DNA of 64,000 nt from Blastomussa wellsi (GCA_947652115.1 OX393569.1:1141315-1205314); one strand, 5' to 3'. Numbered from the stretch's first letter, positions 24,764 through 33,290 are shown. Program-made: numbers and translations. The notes: generated from the sequence alone by a model not told the origin.

Positions 24764-26500
24764 ATGAACATCTGGAAAACCGCAAACAAACAAGCTTCTG
24801 TTGCGTATGACTATCTCGAAAAACTTGAGCAGGCTGGCAGCTCCACAAATGCAAAGCTTGCGCAAGCCAAGGCGTGGGCGACTTTTTCTGCACGTTTCCC
24901 GAGGGCTGACAAAAGCAAATTTGAAGCCCAGGTATTTTTTGCACCAGACCACACAGCAACAGCCGAAATATTTTTCAAAGAGGGACCCGACAGTCTACAA
25001 AGCGTATTCGGATCAGATCGCAAATATTGGAGCGCAGAAATGAAAAGAGCTCTGGGTTTGGTTGAAGTTGGCGGTTTTCCTTTCCAACTGACGTCACGCC
25101 AAGAAAAAAGTTCACTGGCAGTTCCAGCAGTTCCATTCGAAGAAGCTGCACCGAGTTTGAAAAAAATATTCAACAAAGCAATCAAAATTTATGTCACCCC
25201 TGACCAGTATTTTACAACAAAGTTTAGAGAGATATTAACCAAGGAACAACCGAAATTCGAAACGTCAAAGCCCGCGAAAAAATGGCTGGCGAGGCCAGAT
25301 ATGTCTTTCTGGGAACAGCAGCTGAACTTTGCAGTGTGGTGCGCGACAACAGGCTGCGGAATATCTCGAGAAGTATTTGACAAAGACAGCACGCTGAATC
25401 TGCCGCCACAGGTACGAGCGTTTTACATCTTTCACGTGTACTTTACGGTTCGACGCATCCTATTTCAGCTCGGAGGTATCCAAAGCTTTAGCGCATTGCC
25501 GGGTGATCCAACATGGAGTCAGTTTAACAACAAATATGACGAAGCTTCTTTCAAAAGATTATGTGTAGAGTTCAACGTTCCTCCATCAACAGATTTTCGG
25601 TTTACAATAGGCCCGAACCACGGGCTAGGAAGCGTTTATATTTATTGCCACGATCCTTTCATCCTGAACGTACCCTATCCATCAGCAAAAGCAAAATTTG
25701 ATGATGAAGATCCAAGGGCGTCAGAAAAGGGAATATCAGTTTGTTTCATAAGAAATGATGCAGCTGAAGAGCAATTCAACTGGTTCGCACCAAAAACCAC
25801 AACAGGTTTGACCCAGGCAGGTTTGTCGAGAATAAACCAGTCGATTGAAGCATTTGTGTATTGCATCTTAGGTGCGCAAGTAAACGTCCGCAGCAGCATT
25901 TTGGGGTCAGGAGGAAGGGCGAAGGAGGCGCAGAGTGAGTTTTTGGTCCTGGTTGAAGACGCAGTGAGGCAGCCCGACCTGGCAAAGAGCGTGCAGCGTT
26001 ACCAGCTGGCGGTGGACGAGGCAAAAGTGCGGTTGAATTTTGTTGTGTGCCCGGGCGCTTGGTTGATGCCAGGCCGCATGGTTATCAACACAGAAAGCGT
26101 TGTGGGCTACAACAACCAGCTCAAACAAGCGATTCCGGGTATGAAGCTGGGGGTCAACGACGGGGCAAACAAAAGCACAAAAAAAGCGGCTCTTCAGCAC
26201 ATGGCTGGTGGTAAATCAAAAATAAACCGGCCAAACAGCCACCCTTCGAACCCAATTCATAAAGCGGCCACAGCTGAAAGCAAAAAAGATTTGAAACCTG
26301 TTACAACACAAGAGTCTGCACAAACACAAGTGCACGAAGAAGAACGAGTGCCAATGGCTGGCCCGGGAAGTGATTCTCATGACAAGAACAAAATTGTTCT
26401 GATTGTTGGCTTTGTTGCAATTGCAGGTGTGTTGTTTTGGGCATTCTATCCCGAAGAAGATGAAGATGAAAGTGAAAGTGAAAGTGAAAGTGAAAATTAA
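24764..26500 (+). CDS. 578-aa tail-anchored acidic-tail protein, function unknown
   Basis: A large element protein of no family I can name. Residues 1-~440 look globular, with many Trp/Phe and two short Cys pairs (CATTGC). Residues ~470-540 are a low-complexity hydrophilic linker. One TM helix lies at ~543-562 (KIVLIVGFVAIAGVLFWAF), and the C-terminus is an acidic EEDEDESESESESEN tail. This is the architecture of a tail-anchored membrane or virion protein. Start ATG 24764 follows an AACAGGGAAAAAAGAAA leader. The stop overlaps the stop of the convergent 470-aa gene within one TTAA. It could be a major virion structural or entry-related protein, by size and place only. Confidence 0.7.
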   Translation: MNIWKTANKQASVAYDYLEKLEQAGSSTNAKLAQAKAWATFSARFPRADKSKFEAQVFFAPDHTATAEIFFKEGPDSLQSVFGSDRKYWSAEMKRALGLVEVGGFPFQLTSRQEKSSLAVPAVPFEEAAPSLKKIFNKAIKIYVTPDQYFTTKFREILTKEQPKFETSKPAKKWLARPDMSFWEQQLNFAVWCATTGCGISREVFDKDSTLNLPPQVRAFYIFHVYFTVRRILFQLGGIQSFSALPGDPTWSQFNNKYDEASFKRLCVEFNVPPSTDFRFTIGPNHGLGSVYIYCHDPFILNVPYPSAKAKFDDEDPRASEKGISVCFIRNDAAEEQFNWFAPKTTTGLTQAGLSRINQSIEAFVYCILGAQVNVRSSILGSGGRAKEAQSEFLVLVEDAVRQPDLAKSVQRYQLAVDEAKVRLNFVVCPGAWLMPGRMVINTESVVGYNNQLKQAIPGMKLGVNDGANKSTKKAALQHMAGGKSKINRPNSHPSNPIHKAATAESKKDLKPVTTQESAQTQVHEEERVPMAGPGSDSHDKNKIVLIVGFVAIAGVLFWAFYPEEDEDESESESESEN

Positions 26501-27909
26501 CGATTCTTTTTGGCATATCTTTCAACCAGAAAGGTCACAACAGCCAAAATCAGGATCCAGGCGTGTTCAGCCAGAAAACCGAGGACCTTACCAGCAGTTG
26601 TGAAAAGAAAAGAAACCATCGTCCCAATGAGGCCCGGAAGGATGCCTGCTATTTTTTTGCCGAGGTCTTTCAGCTCGGTTCCCAATTTTTTGGCCACTGC
26701 TTTCAAATTGTTTCCAATGAGATCAATGAGAGTAACAATCAATGCGCTCGCAGAAAGAACGACCGCTGTCAAAGTCAAACCGTGTTTTTTGAAGATCTCT
26801 TTTATGCGCTCACGCAATGGCTTGGCTCTTTCTCTTTCGTCAATCTGCGTTTCAAGCCTGCCAAGTTCGTCTTGTCTTTCTGCAATTCTTTCTCTGGCTG
26901 ATTCTTTTTCAGAATTTGAAGCGTTCTCATCATCGATGATTCTCCGGTCTTCTTCAATTTTGCTTTTGAGTTCAGCAGCACGTTCATTTAATTCATCCTC
27001 TCTTTTTGTGGAATTGAGTCTTTCTTCAAGATAGTTTCTTTCTTTTTCTTTCGCGGCGAGTCTTGCTCTGCCTTTGTCAACTTTTTCCTGCACTTTTCCT
27101 TTGTTTTTTAATTCTTTATTAAGAACTTCCAACTCTTTTTTTTTCGTTTTTAAATCAGCTTCATAATTTTTTTTCAGTTGCTGCAGTCTCCTCGTTTCTG
27201 AGTCAATATCAAGACTCGAACCATGTTCATCTTGAATTGCATCAAGATTTGCTTGATTTTGATCAATTTTGATTCTTAGATCTTTAACTTCTTGTTCAGC
27301 TTTTTCTTTTTTTGCAACAAGTCTTTGTTCCTGTTCGAGTTGTTTTTCAGATTCTCTTAGTCTTCGTCTTTCTTCTCTGATATTTTCTCTATCTTGATCG
27401 ATAATTGATTCAGCTGTGGGACCGAGTTTGTCTTGGAAGGTATCAACAAAGCTTTTAATAAAATCAGAATCATCATCTTTTAAAATCTTATACGTTCCTC
27501 CTCTTTTCCCAGTTGCAACAATTTTTCCTTTATTTTCCCCCTTTCCCCGTCTTATATGCAACCCCTCAATATCTGCTTGTGGGAACCTTCTTTTAATCAT
27601 ATCAACAGCTTTTTTCATTTTTTGTCTTAAGGTGCTTTCACTTAAGAGTTTGTCTATTGAATCATCATTCAACAAAGGAGTTTCTTCTGTGTAAGAAGTG
27701 TCAGGCAGCCCACTCTGTTCGTGTCGTCGCATCGTTTGCATTTCATGTTGTTCACCACCATGGTATGGTGTTGATGCGGAATCGGGTTCGAAAGACTGGG
27801 TTGTATTGACCTCTTTTTCTTCATCGTCAGAACCTTGTTGTTTGTCTTTTTCGTCAAGTTTATCGTCAAGATCAGGGTCATCGTGTCCAAAAAATCCACC
27901 ATCCGCCAT
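26497..27909 (-). CDS. 470-aa coiled-coil protein with hydrophobic C-terminal region
   Basis: I choose ATG 27909 (MADGGFFGHDDPD). The frame is open to 28311, but the extension overlaps the capsid gene on the other strand. Residues 1-~90 are acidic and disordered. A basic patch follows (RRGKGENKGKIVATGKRGG), then a long Glu/Lys/Arg coiled coil (~150-375). The C-terminus has three hydrophobic segments (~385-408, ~428-448, ~450-465; e.g. GLIGTMVSFLFTTAGKVLGF) and ends KKNR. This could be a membrane-active or scaffold virion protein, but function is unknown. It is divergent from the capsid gene: 57 bp of spacer with TTTTTCATTTAAAT between the two starts. Confidence 0.65.
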   Translation of the reverse strand: MADGGFFGHDDPDLDDKLDEKDKQQGSDDEEKEVNTTQSFEPDSASTPYHGGEQHEMQTMRRHEQSGLPDTSYTEETPLLNDDSIDKLLSESTLRQKMKKAVDMIKRRFPQADIEGLHIRRGKGENKGKIVATGKRGGTYKILKDDDSDFIKSFVDTFQDKLGPTAESIIDQDRENIREERRRLRESEKQLEQEQRLVAKKEKAEQEVKDLRIKIDQNQANLDAIQDEHGSSLDIDSETRRLQQLKKNYEADLKTKKKELEVLNKELKNKGKVQEKVDKGRARLAAKEKERNYLEERLNSTKREDELNERAAELKSKIEEDRRIIDDENASNSEKESARERIAERQDELGRLETQIDERERAKPLRERIKEIFKKHGLTLTAVVLSASALIVTLIDLIGNNLKAVAKKLGTELKDLGKKIAGILPGLIGTMVSFLFTTAGKVLGFLAEHAWILILAVVTFLVERYAKKNR

Positions 27910-27966
27910 TGCGAAATATATATTGAAATATTTTTCATTTAAATAAAATAAAGCGCTTTCAAATAC

Positions 27967-29214
27967 ATGGCGGTCCAAGCAAACCTTCTTCCAACGCACA
28001 CAAGAAAAATTCTCAATGCGATGAAAGCCGAGCGCACGGTCAAGCGCATCACTTTTAATCCAAGCGAAGCCAAACCCGGCGAGACGCTGAATGTTTACGT
28101 GCCCAAGCTGAATGAGAACGATGTCCTCGTGCCAGGCTCCCTCAGTCTGCGATTCGACATCGACCTGTCGGGTGGTCACGCCGACAACTTCCTCGTTCAA
28201 AACGTCACCCGCGCTCTGGTCGAAAAAATGGTAGTGAAGTTCGGAGATAATCTGCAGGACACAGTGGGTTATGGCTTTTACAAGATCTGGGAGGACCTTT
28301 TCCTCTCGCAAGAAGAGCGTGACAACATGCTTCTCGAGGGCATCCAGTCTGAAGACCTCTGCAAAATCCGTTCAAACTCGGGGGACAAAAAAACTTCGGG
28401 CGTTGAAGCTGAAAACGAGCTGGAAAATGTTTTTGGGAAAAAATACCACATCCGCCTGGACCATCAGATACTGACGGACCACGGAGTATTTTATCATAAA
28501 GCTCTTCTAAACAACCTCATTTTTGAGTTGACCCTTGCGCATGCCGATCAGGTTGTCAGAGGCTCTGATCCCACAAAACTGAAATACATGCTGAAAAACA
28601 TCCAGCTCGAGTACGAAATGATTAAAAGCGAATTCTTGGCGGACGAGGCGAGCAGTGTTTACAACAGTGGCAAGGAGTTCTTGTACGATCATGTGCACCG
28701 GGATAAGGTGGTGACCTTCAAAAAAGAAACCGACACAAGGTTGAACATCAAAATTAACCAACAAAGAAGGTCCATTAAAGCCATTCTTCTCCTTTTCATT
28801 GAGCCTTTCGCGGGCGGTGCCAGAGATTCAGAAAAGTTCATTAACCCTGACATCGTGAAAGCCGATGTCACGGTGAACGGCGTGCCCAACATGATCTTCA
28901 ACAACGGCATTGAATTGAAAGACATGTGGCGCGAAGTTGACCGCTTTTTTGGCAAGAAAAAGAACAAAACGCAGCACATGAATATGAAAAAGTTCTACAC
29001 CGGAGACAGGTTCGGGCTTCTAATCGATTTGCGCTCAATGGCGAGTCAAGAAATGCATGGAAGCGGCACGCGGCTTGTCGACTCATCAGATGGAATACAG
29101 ATTGAACTCCAGCGGAAAAGAAACGGCTCAGGCGATGTGTACTGCCACGTCTATGTTTTAAGCGACTCAATGTTTGGCGTAATTGGGAAGCAACTTGACA
29201 ATGTACAGTACTAG
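27967..29214 (+). CDS. Probable major capsid protein, 415 aa
   Basis: It directly precedes the packaging ATPase (43 bp to its ATG), the usual place of a capsid gene in Polintons. The sequence is soluble, without TM segments. It alternates beta-rich stretches with charged loops: NVYVPKLNENDVLVPGSLSL near the start, YHIRLDHQ...FYHKALLNN mid-protein, and LLLFIEPF...PNMIFNNG in the second half. This matches a two-domain (double jelly-roll) layout. Codon use is richer in G/C than the neighbouring A/T-rich genes, common for highly expressed structural genes. The identification rests on synteny and memory of similar proteins in coral elements; a structure prediction is the decisive test. It could be another virion protein. 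Confidence 0.6.
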   Translation: MAVQANLLPTHTRKILNAMKAERTVKRITFNPSEAKPGETLNVYVPKLNENDVLVPGSLSLRFDIDLSGGHADNFLVQNVTRALVEKMVVKFGDNLQDTVGYGFYKIWEDLFLSQEERDNMLLEGIQSEDLCKIRSNSGDKKTSGVEAENELENVFGKKYHIRLDHQILTDHGVFYHKALLNNLIFELTLAHADQVVRGSDPTKLKYMLKNIQLEYEMIKSEFLADEASSVYNSGKEFLYDHVHRDKVVTFKKETDTRLNIKINQQRRSIKAILLLFIEPFAGGARDSEKFINPDIVKADVTVNGVPNMIFNNGIELKDMWREVDRFFGKKKNKTQHMNMKKFYTGDRFGLLIDLRSMASQEMHGSGTRLVDSSDGIQIELQRKRNGSGDVYCHVYVLSDSMFGVIGKQLDNVQY

Positions 29215-29256
29215 TGGGGACCCAAAATTAATTTGAAAATTGCCCCAGTTGATATA

Positions 29257-29892
29257 ATGGACCCAAAAAGCATCCCGTTCAACGCTCTCGTCGTGGGGCC
29301 GACGAATTCAGGCAAAACAAAGTTTGTGGTGGATCAGCTCCGCGGCCCTTTCCGCGGCAAGTTTGACTACATTGCGCTCATCTGCCCGACATTCAAACAC
29401 AACATGACTTTTCATCGTTTCGCTGAGAAAGACCCGCGTTTTTATGTCGTGGTTTGCGTACAGCATGAAGTTGAAAAATTTTTGAAGTATGTTTACTTTT
29501 TTTTGGAGGGCACCAACGCGCTCATTATCCTCGATGACTGCGCGGCCTCGAAAGATGTGAAAAAGCGCACAGGCGAGCTGGTCGAACTCGCATTCAGCGG
29601 CCGCCACGCAGGGATCAGCACGTGGGTGATAACCCAAAAGATGACCAGCATCACGGTCTCTTTCCGCGAAAACGCTGCGGCGCTTGTGCTTTTTTACACG
29701 CCCTCGTGGAAGACATTGAAAGCGGTTTTTGATGAATTCGCCGGCGAACTTTCTCAAGATGAATTCAAAGACCTCATTTCAAAATTGAAAGAAACACAGT
29801 TCTCCTGCCTTGTGTTCGCACTTCAGTACCCGTTCGGAATAAAATTCCACACACCTCACCCCTCACCCCAATTAAAAATAAAAAATGAATAA
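29257..29892 (+). CDS. A32/FtsK-type DNA packaging ATPase, 211 aa
   Basis: An ATPase expected to pump element DNA into preformed capsids. From ATG 29257: Walker A GPTNSGKT at residues ~14-21, Walker B ALIILDD at ~88-94, and a conserved downstream stretch SGRHAGISTWVITQ (sensor-like, ~120-133) as in the poxvirus A32/Polinton ATPase family (established knowledge). Size ~210 aa is normal for the family. The frame extends upstream to a TTG at 29233, but ATG 29257 is the natural start. It sits between the capsid gene and the 192-aa gene; an AATTTGAAAATT motif lies ~20 bp upstream of the ATG. Confidence 0.85.
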   Translation: MDPKSIPFNALVVGPTNSGKTKFVVDQLRGPFRGKFDYIALICPTFKHNMTFHRFAEKDPRFYVVVCVQHEVEKFLKYVYFFLEGTNALIILDDCAASKDVKKRTGELVELAFSGRHAGISTWVITQKMTSITVSFRENAAALVLFYTPSWKTLKAVFDEFAGELSQDEFKDLISKLKETQFSCLVFALQYPFGIKFHTPHPSPQLKIKNE

Positions 29893-29913
29893 AAATTCAC
29901 AAATATACAGAAA

Positions 29914-30492
29914 ATGGCGGACTTATCAACACTCGATGACTTGGACTTGTCGGGCTTGGACTTGCTTGAAGCTGAGGCAGCGAGCGCGCCCGCCGGCATT
30001 GTCCCCGCTGTTGTTTCAACGCAGCCTGATATCCCCGCGATGCGTGAGAAGCTGGCCGTGCTTGTGTCAACAGGAAAATCAAAAGAATCCATCGGGGAGC
30101 GGCTTTCATACGAACAAGTGAAACGCCTCTCTGACAAAGATGTCGAGAAATACACCAAACGCTACCAGGCTTACGTGGGCTCCAAGACAACGGACAGCTT
30201 GATCGGCAGCATCATTTTTCTTACAACCAAAGCGGTCGGAATGGCCGTCGACATCGACGACATCAATGCTCTGCAAAAAGATCTGAGAAACGACTGGATC
30301 ATCAGCAATGAGCTCTCCAACCTGGCCGGCAGCACCGCTTTGTATTGCGGCCGTGGTCTCGCTCTGGCCAACGCAGTGTTGATCACAACAAAACACATTG
30401 ATTTCAGCGGAGGCCCCTCCGGGGATCCAAAAGTTTGGGACGGACAGTCTGTGCACATTGCCCATGAGGTTGACACACCAACTAATAAATAA
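29914..30492 (+). CDS. 192-aa hypothetical element protein
   Basis: Starts at ATG 29914, 21 bp after the ATPase stop. The N-terminus is acidic, Leu/Asp-rich (STLDDLDLSGLDLLEAEAA). It is followed by a charged helical region (YEQVKRLSDKDVEKYTKRYQ), then two mildly hydrophobic helices (~95-112 and ~135-157, with STALYCGRGLALANAVLI). I recall similar proteins in coral elements but no known function; a virion or membrane-linked role is a guess. The last codons lie inside a 53-bp direct repeat (30454-30559), so the repeat carries the stop codon and a second, untranslated copy of the tail. Confidence 0.6.
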   Translation: MADLSTLDDLDLSGLDLLEAEAASAPAGIVPAVVSTQPDIPAMREKLAVLVSTGKSKESIGERLSYEQVKRLSDKDVEKYTKRYQAYVGSKTTDSLIGSIIFLTTKAVGMAVDIDDINALQKDLRNDWIISNELSNLAGSTALYCGRGLALANAVLITTKHIDFSGGPSGDPKVWDGQSVHIAHEVDTPTNK

Positions 30493-30563
30493 GTTGCTGG
30501 GCATTACACATTGCCCATGAGGTTGACACACCAACTAATAAATAAGTTGCTGGGCATTACACA
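30454..30563 (+). repeat. 53-bp tandem direct repeat, two copies
   Basis: Two adjacent identical copies (30454-30506, 30507-30559, plus a few extra bases) of a unit containing GTTGACACACCAACTAATAA and GTTGCTGGGCATTACA. The first copy encodes the last residues and stop of the 192-aa protein; the second is untranslated. Identical copies mean a recent duplication. Confidence 0.9.
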
Positions 30564-30613
30564 GATGTTGCAAAGTAATATTCAGAATTGAATATTAATT
30601 TTGTTTTTATACA

Positions 30614-31135
30614 ATGGCTGAAACCGCACAAGCAAACCCAGTTGGGCAAACACCACCGCAGACGAGTCAAGTAACTTCACAAACGCCGGCACCAAACCCT
30701 GTACCGCAGACGAGCCAAGTAACTTCACAAACGCCGGCAACAAAGCCCAAAAATCCCAAGCGAATTGCTGCTGGCAAAGATATTGCAAGAAGAACTCGGG
30801 AGGCCCGCGCAGCGCACAAACAAGCTTATGAAGAGAAAATGGCAAAACAATCTGCACCTGCTGTGGGGCAAGCCCCACACCCCGTGGAAACCACAACAGA
30901 GCCCGCACCAAAGCCTGCTGCAGAAAACGGTCTCACCACAACCCAATTGATCGCAATCGCCGGAATTGGCGTCACGCTTCTCACAACTTATGTCAAGCGT
31001 GAAGACATCAAGGCCTTTTTCAAAAAGAACCAGGCAACTTCTGTGAAGCCCGCCCCCACACCTCAAAACAAAAGCCATGTGGATGCGGAACCTCAACCGC
31101 GGCCGAAAAAAAGTGGAATTCGGAATATGGATTAG
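30614..31135 (+). CDS. 173-aa single-pass membrane protein with Pro/Thr/Gln-rich repeats
   Basis: The N-terminal 45 residues are low complexity and contain a repeated QTSQVTSQTPA unit, also repeated at DNA level (30659-30740). A basic segment follows (KNPKRIAAGKDIARRTREAR), then a Pro/Ala linker and a TM helix at ~108-126 (LIAIAGIGVTLLTTYV). The C-terminus is Lys/Arg/Pro-rich. The layout resembles a DNA-binding or membrane-anchored core protein of a virion, but no function can be assigned. ATG 30614 follows an A/T-rich leader with GAATTGAATATTAATTTTG. Confidence 0.55.
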   Translation: MAETAQANPVGQTPPQTSQVTSQTPAPNPVPQTSQVTSQTPATKPKNPKRIAAGKDIARRTREARAAHKQAYEEKMAKQSAPAVGQAPHPVETTTEPAPKPAAENGLTTTQLIAIAGIGVTLLTTYVKREDIKAFFKKNQATSVKPAPTPQNKSHVDAEPQPRPKKSGIRNMD

Positions 31136-31188
31136 TGGGGACAAATAATTTTTTCATTTGAATGTTTTGTTTTTCTTACATACCAAAC

Positions 31189-31410
31189 ATGTCTGACAAC
31201 AAGCTCGTAAAAACCGTTCTTGATGCCGCGACTCTCGTTGGCCTCACTGCAGGCATTGGGTGGGTTGCCAAAAAAGCGTTCAGGAGAAGTTTTACAGATG
31301 ACCCTTCAGATTCTGTCGAAAACTTCGCAATGTTCACTGGTGTGATGGCGGGCAGCATCTGGCTCAAGAAGTACCTGGAGGACCAGAAAATCTTACCCGA
31401 CAAACTTTGA
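31189..31410 (+). CDS. 73-aa small membrane protein, hypothetical
   Basis: The start chosen is ATG 31189 (MSDNKLVKTVLDAATLVG); the open frame runs further up, but the motif-bearing leader TTTTTTCATTTGAATG at ~31149-31164 lies just before it. Two hydrophobic stretches (~10-28, ~42-58) separated by a charged loop (KKAFRRSFTDDPSDS) suggest a double-pass or peripheral membrane protein. Unknown function. It lies in a run of co-oriented small genes. Confidence 0.5.
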   Translation: MSDNKLVKTVLDAATLVGLTAGIGWVAKKAFRRSFTDDPSDSVENFAMFTGVMAGSIWLKKYLEDQKILPDKL

Positions 31411-31447
31411 GAAAATCATTTGAAAAAATGTCGCCGATTTTATAATC

Positions 31448-31873
31448 ATGGCAAGTATCGCAATTATGGTTGGCGGGGCTGTGTTGAACGCAGCGGCTTT
31501 CATCGGCGGCAATTATCTGGCAAAGGCTTTTGGAGGCAGTGACAAGGCCGCTCTTGAAGAAAAAGAGCGCCACGACCGAGCTCTCGAGGCGTATCAAGCT
31601 GCGTACGCAAAATATTCGCGCGACCGCACCAAACTTCTCGACTGGATTGCAACAAACGAGCACATAAAAGCGGAAGCCAAGCAGAACTTCACCAACACTG
31701 ACTACGCTTTCAAACTTTATAACAAGGCGCATCCTGAAGAGCAAATGGCTCCTCCCAAAGAGCCCAAATTTTCTGATTTTTATCAACCAAGCCAGCAGCA
31801 AAAAAATGGTGAACTCATGTTTGTCGGGGCCGGGGCTCTCGCTTTGGGCTACGCTGCTTTACGGTTCTTTTAA
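31448..31873 (+). CDS. 141-aa membrane protein with N- and C-terminal hydrophobic helices
   Basis: ATG 31448 is preceded by AATCATTTGAAAAAATG at ~31413-31430. Residues 1-26 are Gly/Ala-rich hydrophobic (MASIAIMVGGAVLNAAAFIG). The middle is a charged helix (ALEEKERHDRALEAYQAAYA) with a Pro-rich end. Residues ~120-141 form a second hydrophobic helix (LMFVGAGALALGYAALRFF). Both ends membrane-inserted is unusual. Function unknown; a virion membrane protein is possible. Confidence 0.55.
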   Translation: MASIAIMVGGAVLNAAAFIGGNYLAKAFGGSDKAALEEKERHDRALEAYQAAYAKYSRDRTKLLDWIATNEHIKAEAKQNFTNTDYAFKLYNKAHPEEQMAPPKEPKFSDFYQPSQQQKNGELMFVGAGALALGYAALRFF

Positions 31874-31890
31874 ACTTTTTTTTACCTCTT

Positions 31891-32034
31891 TTGGATTTCT
31901 ACTGTGTGAATGAGAAGAAGATCACCCCCAACGTTCGTGGGAGTGAAAAACTCGGAAAAACCAAAAATGGGCAAACCTTTCTGAAAGTCAAATGCGCCTC
32001 TTGCGGGAAAACCAAAACAAGATTCATCTGCTAA
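31891..32034 (+). CDS. Zinc-ribbon-like small frame without ATG
   Basis: Between the 141-aa gene and the integrase a frame reads FYCVNEKK...KTKNGQTFLKVKCASCGKTKTRFIC then stop (32034). The KCASCG...K.R ending and the TKNGQTFLKVK pattern resemble a short zinc-ribbon domain family (DUF5679-like in my reading) known in viruses and Polinton-like elements. There is no ATG in frame; TTG 31891 or GTG 31906 would be needed. An ATG at 31910, in another frame, gives only 24 residues. The first Cys pair is also incomplete (FYCVN). It may use a non-AUG start or be decaying. Confidence 0.4.
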   Translation: MDFYCVNEKKITPNVRGSEKLGKTKNGQTFLKVKCASCGKTKTRFIC

Positions 32035-32062
32035 CATTTAAACTTTTTTTCACCTCGTTTAT

Positions 32063-33061
32063 ATGGACACCAAACTCGCGAAGATATACTACAGCCCTGG
32101 CGGTTATTGGAAAGGCATTGCCGCCATCAAAAAACTTGCCTCGGCTGCAAAAGTCCCGGAAGACACCGCAAAAAAGTGGTTGATCAAGCAAGCCCTCTGG
32201 CAGATATTCCTGCCGGCTCCGAAGCATATACCTCGACCGAAATTCGACGTGTCCTTACCCAACAAGGTCCACCAGGCGGACCTTCTTTTTTTGCCTCACG
32301 ATAAACTGCCTCGCGGTCGCAAAGTCTGGAAATACGCGCTGAACGTTGTCGACGTGGCCAGCCGTTTCAAAGAGTCCGAACCCTTGACCTCGAAAAATTC
32401 TGATGAGGTTGCTCAGGCTTTTCAGAAAATTTACAAGCGCGGCCCTTTGAAATGGCCTGAAATGTTGCAAGTTGACCCTGGGCGCGAATTCATGGGCGCC
32501 GTGACGAAAGTCATGGAAAATCACAAAACTTTCATCCGGCGCGGGCGCGTCAACATTCACCGCGATCAGGCCATTGTTGAACGTTACAACCGCACCCTTG
32601 CCGAACGCCTGTTCGGTCACCAGTATGCCGTGGAAATGCGGCTGCCTGAGGGTCAGAGGTCCAGGGCATGGGTGAAAAGACTTCCTGAAGTTGTTTCGGC
32701 TTTGAACAACGAGGTGACCAGCCTCATCGGAAAGAAACCCGCTGTTGCAATCGAAGAGAAATCTGTTTATTCGAAACCTTCGACTGCTTATCACAGACCT
32801 GTTGGGAAGGATGAAAAAATCCTGCCATATCTTGTTCAGGCTCGCCATCTTTACGAACCTGGTGAGCTTGAAGGGGGGAAAAAAAGAGCCACGGATCCGA
32901 TCTGGTCTTTGAAAGTTTTCACCATTGAAAAGGTTTTACAAAAACCCGATCAGCCCGTTCTGTACTATTTGCATGATGGACCCAAGCGCGGCTTTGTGCG
33001 TGAAGAGCTGCGGATTGTCCCAAAAAACACCGTTCTCCCGCCAGCCAGCGTGGACATTTGA
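32063..33061 (+). CDS. INT: Retroviral-type (c-integrase) integrase, 332 aa
   Basis: Catalyses insertion of the element into host DNA. The catalytic triad reads D73 (HQADLLFL), D138 (QVDPGREF) and E173 (AIVERYNRTL). The 35-residue gap between the second Asp and Glu is the classical D,D-35-E spacing. VVDVASRF follows the first Asp, as in Polinton and LTR-retrotransposon integrases. The C-terminus (YYLHDGPKRGFVREEL) looks like a small SH3/chromodomain-like fold. The N-terminal 60 residues are helical without a clear HHCC zinc site. ATG 32063 follows ATTTAAACTTTTTTTCACCTC, nearly the same leader as before the zinc-ribbon frame. Complete frame. Confidence 0.9.
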   Translation: MDTKLAKIYYSPGGYWKGIAAIKKLASAAKVPEDTAKKWLIKQALWQIFLPAPKHIPRPKFDVSLPNKVHQADLLFLPHDKLPRGRKVWKYALNVVDVASRFKESEPLTSKNSDEVAQAFQKIYKRGPLKWPEMLQVDPGREFMGAVTKVMENHKTFIRRGRVNIHRDQAIVERYNRTLAERLFGHQYAVEMRLPEGQRSRAWVKRLPEVVSALNNEVTSLIGKKPAVAIEEKSVYSKPSTAYHRPVGKDEKILPYLVQARHLYEPGELEGGKKRATDPIWSLKVFTIEKVLQKPDQPVLYYLHDGPKRGFVREELRIVPKNTVLPPASVDI

Positions 33062-33083
33062 ACAAACAAATGAAATTTGAAAA

Positions 33084-33290
33084 ATGGGCCGTGGACGCAA
33101 CGGTGTTATTGTTCAAACCTCAAACAAAGGAAAAAAACGCGCCATCAAAGAGCTTTCCAATAATGCATGCTCGGTTGTTTTTCAAAACCCCTGCCCCTCC
33201 TGTGAAAAGGAAGTCATTTTTCTTGATCAAGGCATTGTAAATTATTTACAAAGTTTGGACCCGCGTGAGGTGGCTCAAACATTAAAGTGA
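33084..33290 (+). CDS. 68-aa CxxC small protein, hypothetical
   Basis: ATG 33084 (MGRGRNGVIVQTSN), 22 bp after the integrase stop. The protein has a basic N-terminus, then ACSVVFQNPCPSCEKEVIF: a CPSC pair plus one Cys upstream, perhaps half of a zinc site. The last 16 nt overlap the 3' end of the convergent PolB gene. The leader holds CATTTGAACAAACAAATG and AAATTTGAAAA. I recall a similar small protein in coral elements; function unknown. It could be spurious, but the leader and tight packing favour it. Confidence 0.5.
   Translation: MGRGRNGVIVQTSNKGKKRAIKELSNNACSVVFQNPCPSCEKEVIFLDQGIVNYLQSLDPREVAQTLK

Noticed and set aside
24678..24959. Longer form (312 aa) of the minus-strand 218-aa element protein
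   Set aside because: The extra 94 residues overlap the start of the divergent 578-aa gene and the promoter-like spacer; the ATG at 24677 fits better.
27910..28311. Longer form (604 aa) of the 470-aa coiled-coil protein
   Set aside because: The extension is the antisense shadow of the capsid gene and crosses the shared promoter-like spacer.
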